Below the pieces are notes generated by a model. The model was not told the origin of the DNA. It did no database searches and saw only the letters and a program-made list of their open reading frames with translations. Positions 34,906 to 46,342 of a DNA stretch of 64,000 bases are shown here, one piece after another. A program made the position numbers and the translations under genes. The DNA is from Sclerodactyla briareus (Eukaryota; Echinodermata; Holothuroidea; Dendrochirotida; Sclerodactylidae): the NCBI GenBank assembly GCA_026419785.1, contig JAODTK010005109.1, positions 217,511 through 281,510 on the forward strand. The letters run 5' to 3'. How positions within the stretch are numbered: the first letter of the stretch is position 1; every line of letters begins with the position of its first letter.

Positions 34906-36505
34906 TCCTCCATTTCACAAACATGAAACTTAATCCAGAGTTCGGAACCAGAATTTAAGCCTTCATTGCGGTGTGGTCATGGCGAGTTATATGGGTGATT
35001 CAATATATGACAGATAGTGTACGTTATGTAGGAAGGAACCTATCGCTGTGGACTCCCTTTCAAGCAGAACCTACCATCTGCGGGGTTGGAGAAAAGCTGT
35101 GCGAATTGACATTGTTGGCAACATGTCATTACTTCGCCTTGTGTGATTATCATCTTGTTATATAAGTTTTGAAAGACATTGGTGACGAGGATTCCATCCC
35201 ATGCTAGCTAACGCCAGGGATTATGGCATGTTTTGTAGAGTGACTAGTATTATAATAGTTAAACGTTGAAAGCAGTCTAGGCTTAAAATTTTACTTCTGC
35301 ATCCATAATTTAATCCCGCACCGTGAAAGGTCGGCCCTGCCCCAACACTTCAAGTGTTGGTTAAAGGCCTGCCTCTTTACACGATGCCTTTTTGTCTGGA
35401 GGGCAATTCAGTTTGCTTAATATACAGAGAATATATCGCTGTAAACTTGCCGATGGGAGAATCTGCTGAGATGTCTGGTGGTGAGAGCATTCCCTTACCT
35501 AACGGGAATGCATCCTCTCACCTATAGATAGGTTTCTATTTCCATTTCATAATACCCTATTTGTGATGTTAAGAAGGAACTAATCATCATATCATTACAT
35601 ATTTTTCTAGGTGTTTAAAAGCACCAATGACAATTTGGGGATTTTTTCACGTGGACAGTAAATGTTACGCTGACGTGACTTTGTCAGCCGAAAACACCTC
35701 ATTAGAGTTATAAAAACAGCACTAAATCAGCTTTGTGTGATTTTCTTCTTTACATGTACTGTGAAGTTAAGTGAAGACAAGCACAATATTTTTATTACTG
35801 GTCGACCACAATGGAAAGTTTGTTCAGCCCTTTAGTTACTTCACAACCAAGATCGCGGTGGCATAGACTGTATGTAGGCTTTCAACTTCGTCACTCATTT
35901 GACTGACTTGCCACACCCTACATCCTTTTTTCCAATTCCCAATGGCCAGTGATGGCGGAACATTATGGCCATACAACCTTAGGCAGTACAAAGCCTATCC
36001 TATTCATTGTACTCCACCTTCATATTCACACCCTTACAATAAGATAGTCCTAAGTAAGGCTTCGCGAATTGAGATTGCCTGGATAGTGTTTTAGGCTCTT
36101 TCAGTCTTGCGGACTGTGTAAACCGTAATTTGTCGATTTGTAATGTGAATTTTTTTTATGTCGCTCGGCTAGGCGGCAAGCATGAGGGCCTAACGGTTAG
36201 GCTACCCTAAGCCTAAGGTCGGAGCCTTCACTTCATCAGCCTACTAAGAGTAGTCAGGTAACCACCGTAATCTAAAACGGCCTCCAAATACTATTACCGC
36301 TTCGTAAGTCCAGAACTTCGTTCTATTGACGCTTGCGGTATTGTAATTGTCGGTGATTCAATCATTTCAATTCAATTGAAGCCTTCGCTCCCGCACTGTA
36401 CATACCACGCGCGTCCTCATGCCATAGCAGGCGCCGCGCCCACGTAACGATGTGCGGTGCAAGCCTAACGACGCGTCCAAGTCGGGGCAATTTGTGCTGT
36501 CCGAC
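34906..36505. other. No gene; two short hairpins
   Basis: Unassigned. It includes the palindrome CCAACACTTCAAGTGTTGG (35342-35360) and a hairpin with arms at 35480-35494 and 35504-35522 (listed separately). No domain in any frame. Confidence 0.4.
35480..35522 (+). other. Inverted repeat (hairpin)
   Basis: GGTGAGAGCATTCCC, a 9-base loop, then GGGAATGC, a four-base bulge (ATCC or similar), and CTCTCACC. Fifteen pairs form in two blocks. No poly(T) or promoter marks it as an RNA gene. Confidence 0.5.
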
Positions 36506-36600
36506 TTGTTGTTTGTTGTTATTATTGTTGTTGTCATTGTTATTGTTCTGTTGTTATTGTTTTGTTGTTGTTGTCGTGGTTTTTTGTTGTTGTTGTTTCG
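36506..36600 (+). repeat. (TTG/TTA)n low-complexity tract
   Basis: Imperfect GTT and ATT triplets over about 95 bp. Frames across it read as leucine, valine and cysteine runs and are artefacts. Confidence 0.85.
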
Positions 36601-36627
36601 TCAATATGACCTCGACCTCGGGTCAGA

Positions 36628-36775
36628 GGTTATAAGACGTCAGAACGATTACGTAATCGCCCTAAAATCCGGGTCATATAGGTTATAATGAGGCGTCAGA
36701 ACGTTATGTAACCACCCGTAATCCGGGTTATAGGTTATAATGACGTCGAACGGTTACGTAATCGCCCGCAAATCC
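36628..36775 (+). repeat. Three tandem 52-bp units with palindromes
   Basis: Units start GGTTATAA at 36628, 36681 and 36733. Each has GACGTC or GGCGTC, then AACG-TTACGTAATCGCCC or its variants, and AATCCGGG. The first carries the palindrome GATTACGTAATC; the third carries TGACGTCG and GGTTACGTAATCG. TTACGTAA and TGACGTCA are binding-site shapes for bZIP factors, but repetition is enough to explain them. Confidence 0.8.
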
Positions 36776-38821
36776 TCAATTTCCGGCCAAAATAAGCGCC
36801 TCCTGCCGAAATTTTTTCAATGATTTCTTATCCCTTAAAAACTAACCAAGGTATTCCATGCGTTCAACGCCATCCAGGGCGCTTTAACAAAGATAAATTC
36901 GCGTTTCAACCATAACCGTCGTCAGGCTACTAAACACTTATACGTGTTCATCAAGCTTTTTCGTGTGTGTTGCCACCTTACTGTGGATTCCCGGGAACTT
37001 TGCGTCAAGGCTTTATATCAAGGCGATTGTGAGTAATCACCAGCAACACCTACATAATAGTGAGTCCCAGAGATTTTATGGGTGGGTGACTGTGACAACG
37101 TCCCTAAATCATAGCATCCGCACTATGTCAACATGGACATCTGTTAAACAGATGTAGGCATATTTAGTCCAGAATTGTGATTGAATCAACCCTCCAGTCC
37201 CTTGTTTTCTTCAACATTTTGGTAAAGAAAAAAATGTGGATCACCAAGAAAGTCGTAATCGTGAAATTTGACTTTTCCCCCAAATGGAATGGGTGTTATA
37301 AGTGTGCATATTGCACCAGGTGTTGCATCTAGCTATCTGAAATGCAAAATTTCCAAAGACCCCCCCCCCACCCCATTGTCGCGTCTACAACTACATCTCA
37401 GCCCTCACCTCAAATTTTCGTTCCTACACGTCCACTGCAATGCCGCTTCTTTACGTCCTGCGTGCTAAATTTTTAGTACTAGGACAGATGGAGAATATCA
37501 AGACTGGAATTTGTCCAGGTTCGTAATACTGGTAAGGAATCTGGGGCCTAGATGTATTTGAGAGTTTTTTCAATCCCCGATAAAATTTGGTGATATTGGT
37601 CGGCCGTTAGGTGTGGAATCACATCACACCTTGATCACATTGGGCATGGTTCCCTATACAGGTCGGGGGCACAGATGCGTCTTTAATGGACCTTCACGGT
37701 AGCCATGTATGTTTGTACTGTAAGTTTCAAACCCCTATACTGCCCCCAAGTACAAGGACCTAAGAGGTCCCGGAAGCCCTGGAAGGTGAAAATGCTACCG
37801 CCTCCAAGAATACGTTTTGATAAACTATAGTGCAAATTTGGGACGCGAGAAGTGGGTCCCCCCAGCATGGTCTCCCCTCTGCGCGTCCTGGTTTCAGTGT
37901 TCTATTGCACCATAAGATCTGCAGGTGAAACGCAAATAATTCCCGACCGGGCCTGGCATGTTTAGGTGTTTTCATATTTACACCCTACATCACGCCCCTG
38001 CAACTGCCAGAAAATTAGAGACTGCTAGGTGAGAATACAAAATAATTTTTTGGAACGGAATAATTTTTTTCGGTGTGCTATATCGCACCAAATGGCATTC
38101 AACAGCCGCTGAAATGAAAATTGTTTCCACAAGATCCCCCGCCATGAGATATATGACAGTAGTTGCTTCTTGGACCCCCCAAAAAAAGCCAAGTGAAAGA
38201 GTACTTCAAATATTCTATACTGAGTGCACTTCTTTTCTTGATTGACCCCAAAATGTGGCAGAACTTACGCGCTCCGCGCGCAATAGTATATGTCCCGTCC
38301 TTCGTGGCCTACTGAACGTGAATTTGCAAGGAAATTTACTTTGGCTACTTTGTGGAGATGTGGGGCGATTTCCTGCCAACCATCTCAAAAGACGAAAACG
38401 TGGGCGAGTCCAGGCATCACTGATTGGATGGCTACAGATCAGAAGCCAATGTGACTCTCGTGGAACCCTACGAATTTTTGATCGTGGATTAGCACCGGCG
38501 ACAATTCGCCTTCTCTTCTCGACTAGTGCTCAGCTGATATCGAGCGAGTGACACCAATCCCTGCTCCCGGTACCGCAATTTACGTCCCCATCCGCCGTAC
38601 GATCAGTGAACTCCAGACCTGACCACCTTCCTCAGAACCTGGAGGAGCGAAGATGTGTCGACGCGGACTGCCTCCCAGCCGACCTACGAACCTATTGCAA
38701 GTGCCCCCGAAACAACCTCCCGAAATTACCAAGCCCACGCTCAACAGCAGGAACCCGACTTACGACCAGAACACGCCAGTCGCACGCAAATACCGCCACT
38801 TCCTGGAAAACGCCGGTGCGG
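36776..38821. other. No gene; scattered repeat ends
   Basis: A C run at about 37361-37375 and a reversed hAT-like end at 37981-38000 (minus strand CAGGGGCGTGATGTAGGGTG). Sequence CTTACGCGCTCCGCGCGCAA at about 38265 is an R2-type GC palindrome. The GC-rich frame at 38255-38551 has no domain. Confidence 0.4.
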
Positions 38822-38896
38822 ATCGGCTGGAATTCGACCCCGGGACCTCTTGCATGCAAATCGACACTGATACCGCTCTACTATTCGCCCGCCCCT
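38822..38896 (-). mobile_element. tRNA-Ala-like SINE head or tRNA pseudogene
   Basis: Minus strand: GTAGAGCGGTATCAGTGTCG, then TTTGCATGCAAGAGGTCCCG (TGC in the anticodon position), then GGGGTCGAATTCCAG at 38825-38839 as a B box. The order and spacing follow tRNA-Ala(TGC). The acceptor stem does not pair, and the A box is degenerate. It may head a SINE that runs to lower coordinates. Confidence 0.4.
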
Positions 38897-38925
38897 AAAC
38901 TCGTCTAAAATAAGCTCCTTGAATA

Positions 38926-40215
38926 GTGCAGGAACGGCCATTTCCTGCCATCTGGGAGGTCCAATTTGCTGAAATTTCCCTTACGCTTCTGCTCCAACCG
39001 TTGGTACCGCTCCCGGAGATGGTAACATGCCGCCCCCTAGAAATTGCGTCGCGCCCTCTCCTTACTGAAAAAAACCGGCTCGCCACTGCAAGGTCAAGAG
39101 CAAAGAGAAGTTCGATTTGTTGAACGTACAGTGTGCGAACGATCTTTCGAAACTCCCCTGCCGAAAGTTACAAATCCTGCCACACAAAACGTGGACAGAT
39201 TCCCTATGACTTATCCAAATAACATCGACAAACAGGGGTAAATTGGTAGATTTAAGGTTTTCAAACTAGTGGTGACAATTTAAAAATAAGCCGTTAGTAA
39301 CGATTCCTTATGGGGGATTTCGTCTATTCCCCCGAACTGTTCGTGGCACCTACACCCACGAACTGGCTTACTGAACAGTTGGAGTTGATCCTTGGCTAGG
39401 GTATGAAAAGTGAGAGGCCGGAATCACCTTTGAGATCTATTCCGGCCAGTTCGAACAACTAAACTATAGCGTCTCACTGAGATTACACCCCCCCCCACCC
39501 CCAGCCCCATCACCAACCTATCGCAATCCAACCAAAATAAGACCACTAAACAGGATTTGAGCAGGTTGTAACTTCGAATAGTTGCTTAAATAGAAATGGT
39601 TTAAGGAAGGGAATTTCTTATGCGATCACCCTAATTGGTATCCTGTCAGACGGGAAAACGGGTCCGACGGGATTAACGGAACTTGAGAGGAAATGGCCGA
39701 ACTAGACTAATTCTCAGCCAAAACATTCAGTCAATTCTCGGCTCACTTCCAGTTTTGCAACAGCCTGTCTTATTGTCTTTTGTAAGAATTAATTCGAATT
39801 TTTGTAATTTTCGTTCCTTTTGCTCTACTCAATATTGATTCTTTTTTCCGTGATAAAGATAAATCGTTTCCCTGTTGGAGAGGCCTACATTCATTATTCT
39901 TGGCAGTGGCGGGACCACGACTTCGGTCGACTGATATCTATACATCTTCCAAGTCGGGGAGATCGGCCTGTATGAATCGATTTAAAGCGGTTAGTTCGTG
40001 GAAGCATAATCCGTTGTTGAAATCAGAAGAGAATATCTTCTGTGACCTATTTTTTCTTTCGTGTTCCTTCGGTTTCAGTTTTTAATGTACACGAATAAGA
40101 ACACAAGGATATGTAGTGATTCTCTGATGTATGATTATCAAGCTTCTGTAATAGGCCTACTTGACTGTTTAACCTTGAACAGCCTTGATGGCTGAAATAT
40201 ATTCAATCGACATGA
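38926..40215. other. No gene; hAT-like end without a tract
   Basis: A C run lies at 39488-39500. CAGTGGCGGGACCACGACTT at 39904 has the CAGTGGCGG head but no following G run. Nothing coding is recognised. Confidence 0.4.
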
Positions 40216-40520
40216 AAAATCCCCTCCAAGATGTACACCCTGTCTGAAAAAATGAAATTACACCAAGAAATGTCACTGGATTTGCCGCTGAAAAACGTTA
40301 TTATTTGGCGATTCATGCCCATAAGTGACTTGAATGACCCATGATGACCATGATCTTTTTATTATAAATAGCCTTCCCCTGTATGATGTACACCCTGTCC
40401 CAAAAGGTCAACAATGCCAAGCACTGTCACTTTAAGTTGTTGGCCTGTTACCAAGAATATTAGTTTGTGTTTTGTCCATAAGTAACCTTGAATGACCTTT
40501 GATGACATGGCATAGGCCTA
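40216..40520 (+). repeat. Two tandem units of about 160 bp
   Basis: Unit one (about 40218-40372) and unit two (about 40376-40520) share CCCCT-GATGTACACCCTGTC, AATG-CA-GAAATGTCACT or CACTGTCACT, TTGTCCATAAGT or GCCCATAAGTGAC, and CTTGAATGACC-TGATGACATGG or CCATG. Divergence is high. Confidence 0.7.
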
Positions 40521-43500
40521 GTCAGCGTATGATTGGCCTCCATTTATGAATATTTGGTTCTGTGGAACCAATATCTATCTTTGCGAACTATCTAGGCTAT
40601 ATTCAAACTCTAGCCCGCGCGATCAGTTCACGTAAATTAGAGATTTTTATCATACGCAATCTTGGAATCCTATAGCCTATGGAGAGCCAGGAAGGATGGA
40701 GATACGATGGAGTCTGGTCTGGAGAAATCAATATTTACGCAAAAGGACCATTTGTTCAGAGAAAAACACACTATAGGTTCATGCGGAGAGATCAGAAAAA
40801 TGCAGCAGCCATGCATATTGTTGGTATGATGAATGCTTTTGAGGAAGTACATTCCATATAAATGCATTAGCGGTGCTCATTACGCATCCATTTCGCATTG
40901 GTACATGCACTTATTTACTTATTTCTTGTCGGTTTTGCTTCATTTAGTTTTTTGTCTCGGTTAGGAGTGGAAGCCAATTATATTATATCCATTTTTAGAA
41001 ATCTTATTAGGACATTTCAGACATGGCCCCATTCTCAGCTCCACGTGATCGCCGAATTTCCACATGAGTACCAGGCCCCCATATGTAACAATGGAGTCCT
41101 GACATCCAAGAAGAGGAACGGATGCTGGACCCCACCCCCCCCCACCTCCGATGAACAAATACTGACTGAGAAAAATCGTACAAGCCTTAGGTTTATACCA
41201 GTGATAAATGCGCCACCTTCAGAACATTCCCCCTCTCTAGATTGAAATTTCTGGCTACGCCATTGCAGATGATTCCCTAAAAACAGAGATAGGGCAAGTC
41301 GCACTCGTGACTTCGGGTTGAAAATGCTGGTGAGTTGCCCATGAGTGGTACTTTGATTCAGTTTGCCTAAGAACTTGACTTGTTCTCATATTTTCAGACC
41401 ATGTGACTTGAATTGAACAATTGGTACTTTTCCCCACCTCTGCCTAAAAATTGATTTGCTCCACCTAATTCATGTAGTGTGTCGAGGCCCATCTAATTAA
41501 TGTGTTCAGCGCCGATCTCTGAGCTTTTCCTTGGATTTGGAGCATGAAACACGTTTTTCACATTTGTTATTCCTCGACATCATTGCGAATATATCAGTCC
41601 TGTCAATGTGTGTGCGCGCGCAAGTTGTACGTGACGCACAGCAGAAATTGGAGAGTTTGTTGGTTTGGCCAGTATAGTCTTGTAATCACAATAGATCGAC
41701 CCCACGTGTCTATCGTGCTCTTTCTTGGTGGTGGGTTCCCGATGCGAACATTGACCATTATTTTGCGGAAGTACTGGTCAACTGAGGTCAACAGAGGGTC
41801 AAGTTACGAAGTGCCTTTGAACACGATTAGTCCAGAATCTTTGGCCCGATCAAGGTAAAGTTTGGTATGCTGCTCTCATTGTAGTATGAGAACCGTTTTT
41901 GAAATACTTTTTTTACCTGTTGGTGCCATTTTTTAATTGCAAAATTGAAAAAGTGAAAATTCATACTTTGCCCAATTTTGGCTTTTGCTGTTTTACCTAC
42001 TCACTATATCCAATCATTGCCTCTCATATTTCTCGGTCACCTATGAAAATATCATTTGCATCACAAATGGCGAAAGGTATTGATTGGTAAACAGGCGTTC
42101 GTGCATTTTTCGCGCGGATACCTGTGTGCGCCACAGGGGAGGAAATTCAAAACCACACATCGCATCCACTTCCCTCTAGTCAACACTCTAAAATGTTCTT
42201 GTCACTTCAAGAAACCAGTTCCTTTTCATTGACCATGAATACGCTTCCTCCGGGATCGAAGTATTTTGTCTAGGTATCAGGGGTATAGCATGTTTGAGTT
42301 CTACAGAAAGCGGCGTCTATAGGTGGCCCTTCGCCACCAGATGTCGTTTTCTGATCCCACCTCACCGAAATGGCACTTTTTGTGTCGACACCAGAACGCA
42401 CTCTGCGTAGTGAGTTCTTGCCTTTTTCCTGACATTTTCCCTTACTCAGCTATATCAAACCTGACACGATGGTGTGTTGCAATCAAACCCCCAACTTTGA
42501 CACCAAACGATCACCTGCAATATGTACTCAGCGCATGAGCTTGAGATACTTGTTGCTCTTGACCAAGGTCAAAAGTCTCTGAGGCAATTGAAATGAAATA
42601 CTGATATAAACCTGGTAAGTAAGTATATTTTGAGAGTGAAGGAAAGTCACGAGTCCTAACACGAGGTCCAATGTTTTTCTAAATTAAGTGTGGGAAGTCC
42701 CAGCGACCGTAACACTACGTCAGCAGACTGCAGCAATGCTAAATGAGAGGATCACTTTAGTCAACTTCATTACTCATGTGACTGGTTGTGGTCAAATCAG
42801 ATAGATTGAATGATGGCATTTCTTTGAATCGGACGACCACATCATCAACATGTGGAAAAATATCTTTTTTTTAGTGGTATATGGGTTTGGAAGAGAAGTG
42901 CAGACGGCCCCCCCTATATATTCTCAATTGCATCCCTCCACTACCCTGGACAGGTTAAGTCATTGTAGGTACAGTCATGTCCAATAGCTAGTGTCGCATG
43001 TTGGTCATTGTCCATATTCTTTATCAATAATATGACTGAGGGGTAAGTCCATTGCCAGTCAATCGTTCAATTTGTACAGCAAGTGTCTTGGTCGTTCACA
43101 AAGTGACTTTGGGTGTATCAATTTTCCATTATCTTCAGGCACGGACGGAGGGTTCATCATTTGGTTGACGTGGCAATGACTCACCTTGTCTGGGACAAGG
43201 GGTGGTCGCAATTGACAGTGCATAACTGTTCAGAATACTGTATCATAGCCATTTACCAGTCCCTCAATTTCTTATTGCTATTTTGGGTCAACGTTTCACA
43301 AGGCTTTCAAATCACATATTCTCTCCTCACTTGTGGGGTTGAGGAATGTCTCTACTATATGCCCCAGCCCATGCACACCTCCCATAACCATATATCGGCG
43401 CACGATAATACTACAAATAGTAATAGAACAGACAAGATCTTTGTATTTTCTAGTATATTACCCATGTTGCGACATTGCTGAATTATTGGGCTCAGTAATG

Positions 43501-44468
43501 TGATCCATGTGACTTCCTGCCAATTGTTTAACATGTTATTATCCTGGCCATCACTTTTCCCAAATAGTCCACATCCGTGACGTCACACCAGATAGAGAGC
43601 ACTGGGGAAGAAGAGAATACTTTATAGACTTAAAAAAAACCCCTGCCCATTTCCCTGGGGTACAGGGTAATGCCATCCTTTTTGCTCATGGACAGGGTAA
43701 TCCCTCCTCTTTGCTCAAAGCAAAAAATGCCACAAAATGTTGTGCCCTTCCTTACTTTCAGATTTTCCGTGACCCTTGCTTTTCTTCTTCCTCCCACTCC
43801 CCTTCTCCACACACCACAGTTAACCCCTCATTAGGGCTTTCTATGAATCACAGTAATATACCAATGGTCGTCCTGCCTGTCAAGTCATTCACACCTGAAG
43901 TGTGCTTTTCGCATTCCGTAGGGAAGTGTAAACATCAGATAATCAGTATACCTGTAGTGCACACGAGAATAATTGATACCCCTCTCAGTCCTCTGAGCCT
44001 TGCCAGTGCCAGGTACCATTTCCACACTGACGTCTACAAGGCAGTCCTAAAGTTTATTATGCGTTTGTTTACTTCTCACTTCGTTGCAGTCTCACACACA
44101 CAGCTTGAGAAATAATCCTTTTGAGGATTGGGGATGTTGACCAGACAAACTAAGGGCTTATTATCGTATACACACCCAATGCATAAGTGGTTTAAGAGAT
44201 AAATTGCTGGCTACTGGGTGTCTAAAGGAATTCAGCAGGACATTTCCTGTGTGCATTTCTGCTGTATAACTAGTTAAATTTCAATTTTTGAAGATCATAT
44301 CAACCGTTTTCAATTATGTAAAGCAACAAACTTGGCATTCTCCCCTCGAGTAAATATCATATACGCCTATGGAAGAATTGCCAGTTTGTCTCCCCCGCCC
44401 ATCGATATCCATATATCGTATAGAAGTATACGCAAGAAGAAACGTATCTGCCTTGCAATTAGGATTTG
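40521..44468. other. No confident gene
   Basis: About 3.9 kb. C tract at 41134-41150 and a reversed GGCGTAGCCAGAAATTTC head at 41247-41265 mark a G-tract element. Frames at 43113-43481 (122 codons) and 43711-44115 (134 codons) show no domain and no good start context, and I treat them as chance. Confidence 0.4.
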
Positions 44469-45202
44469 TCAATGAATGGCAGTGATGGCAGGCTTCAAAT
44501 TGGCTACCTTTTTCAATTTTCATAGCTTCGCCTATGAAACCTGGGGGATGTGGTGGGGGGGGTGGTGCATTAGAAAGAGGCGTACTGCCTTGCAATTCCC
44601 ACGCACCCATACAACACGTGACCACTACTGATCAGGAGGTACATACATACATACATAGGCTGGTCACTGGTGCTAGTCCAATACTCGGACATATCAGGAA
44701 TAATATAAAATGGACAATGAAGAATTTGTACTGTCTTCACTGGGTGAAATACTTGTATTGGGGAGAGGAGAGGGGAGGGGGGAATGGAACCGCACCCCGA
44801 TATTTTATGAAGAGTTGCACACAACACTTTGGTGGTCGAAAAGTTCACACTTAATGAGAGGAGGTATACTCAAAGAGGCGTTTTTGCTCAAGTATGAATT
44901 TTCAATAAATGCAGTGATGCAGGCTTCAAACGGCTACTTTTTAAATTATTTCATAGCTGCCTTGAAACCTGGGAAGGGGGGGGGGGGTGCGTTCAGACCA
45001 CATTGCCACCCCACCCGTAGCAACACCACGACTGGTCAGAGGTACAATAGGCTGGTCACTGGGGCTAATAATAAAATACAATTCAAGAATTTTTAATGTC
45101 TTGTCTAGGCGAAATATTTGGTGCTAGTCCAATACTCAAACATATCAGGAATAACAATAAAATGACATTCCAGATTTGTACTGTCTTCACTGGGGAATAT
45201 TG
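44469..45202 (+). repeat. Two tandem units offset by about 445 bp
   Basis: Unit one (44469-44762) and unit two (44903-45202) share CAGTGATG-CAGGCTTCAAA, GGCTAC, TTTCATAGC, GAAACCTGG, a G run (at about 44551 and 44979), CACGAC or CACTACTGATCAG, GAGGTACA, TAGGCTGGTCACTGG, TGCTAGTCCAATACTC, ACATATCAGGAATAA and TTGTACTGTCTTCACTGGG. Unit one contains a short (CATA)n run at 44640-44657. Confidence 0.8.
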
Positions 45203-45261
45203 TTGGTTGGCTATATGCTGTTTTCGCCCGCTGTACCATGATCTTGGCAGAATATAAGATG

Positions 45262-46342
45262 GTCCTATGTTGACCTTGTATGACCTTGACCTGATTCCAA
45301 ACCAATAGGGTTATGCCTCATCATGTGGACCAATCCCCACATTTAATTTGAACTTGATGATTATTCATTCATTAGATATCATGCTAGTAGCATAATGTCA
45401 AATTTATCAAAATTTCAGTGTTTTAGACTTTCTTGACCTTCCACATTTCATTGAGATAGCTTGTGATAAAAGTATCGCAGTATGTAGTGTCATTGACTTT
45501 GTCGTTGTCTTAACAAGACTCGTCGGCCAACACATAAAACGCATGCAAAATCACAGTCAAGGCAAATGAGGTGCAAAAGGTCAATAGGTCAAATGAAGTC
45601 CAAGTTGGTTACCAGATGTATTCACCCAGAAGAACAAACTTCCATTATGAAGTCAGCCAAAAGTTCGTGCCGAGATTATAGATTTAGCTGTCTTGACCTT
45701 CCACATTCATTGGATAGCTTGGATAAAGTAATCGTAGTATGGTAATGTCATTGACTTTTTGGTTTGTCTTAACAATACGCTTCCCGCCATACAAAAAAAG
45801 CAGGCAACATCACTAGGTCAGAGGTGAAATGAGGTCAAAGTCAAAAGGTCAAGGTCACAGTTGGTCACCAGATGTAATTCTCCCAGACGAACAAAACTTT
45901 CACTAGAAACTTTCCATTTTACGAGCATCACTCTAAATGTTTTCGTTGCCAAGATATATAGATTCCATATGATGACCCTAAATGAACTTGACCTCACACC
46001 AAAAACATAGGGGTCATCTCACGTCCATGGTACAAATACACCTACCTACCAAATATGAATTTCATACCTGCTAGCGATCATTATGATATGCTGCGGAACA
46101 CTTTTCAAGTTTGACCTCTCATGACCTTGAACGACCATCGATTGGTACCAAAAACATAGGGGTCATCCTTCCCTGGTGACCCTAACCTACCCCTGAAATG
46201 AACTAAGACAGCTTGCGTTTGTAGAATATCGCGTGGAAACGAAGTGTCCACACACCACCCATACCCACCACATACACACACACACATACACACACACCAC
46301 AGACGCTGACTGCATAGATCCCTTTGGCTTCGCCAAGGAATC
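45262..46342 (+). repeat. R1-related element (R1b)
   Basis: Shares with R1 the phrase CAAACCAATAGGGTTATG, AAAACATAGGGGTCAT, many TGACCT half-sites, a CA-rich stretch, and the terminal hairpin: GACTGCATAGATCCCTTTGG followed by CTTCGCCAAGGAATC at 46308-46342. The interior differs from R1. It is built from two tandem units of 260 bp (listed next). The left end is not found, so it is truncated or too diverged. Confidence 0.7.
45431..45950 (+). repeat. Two tandem 260-bp units in R1b
   Basis: TCTTGACCTTCCACATT starts both units (45431 and 45691). Shared landmarks are GATAGCTTG, GTAATGTCATTGACTTT, TTGTCTTAACAA, AGGTG-AAAGGTCAA, AGTTGGTCACCAGATGTA and CAGA-GAACAAA-CTT. Confidence 0.8.

Noticed and set aside
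36450-36688. Leucine, valine and cysteine-rich ORFs suggesting a membrane protein
   Set aside because: They translate a (TTG/TTA)n tract.
43711-44115. 134-codon plus-strand ORF
   Set aside because: Composition is random-like, with no domain, no signal and no flanking evidence. The length is expected by chance.
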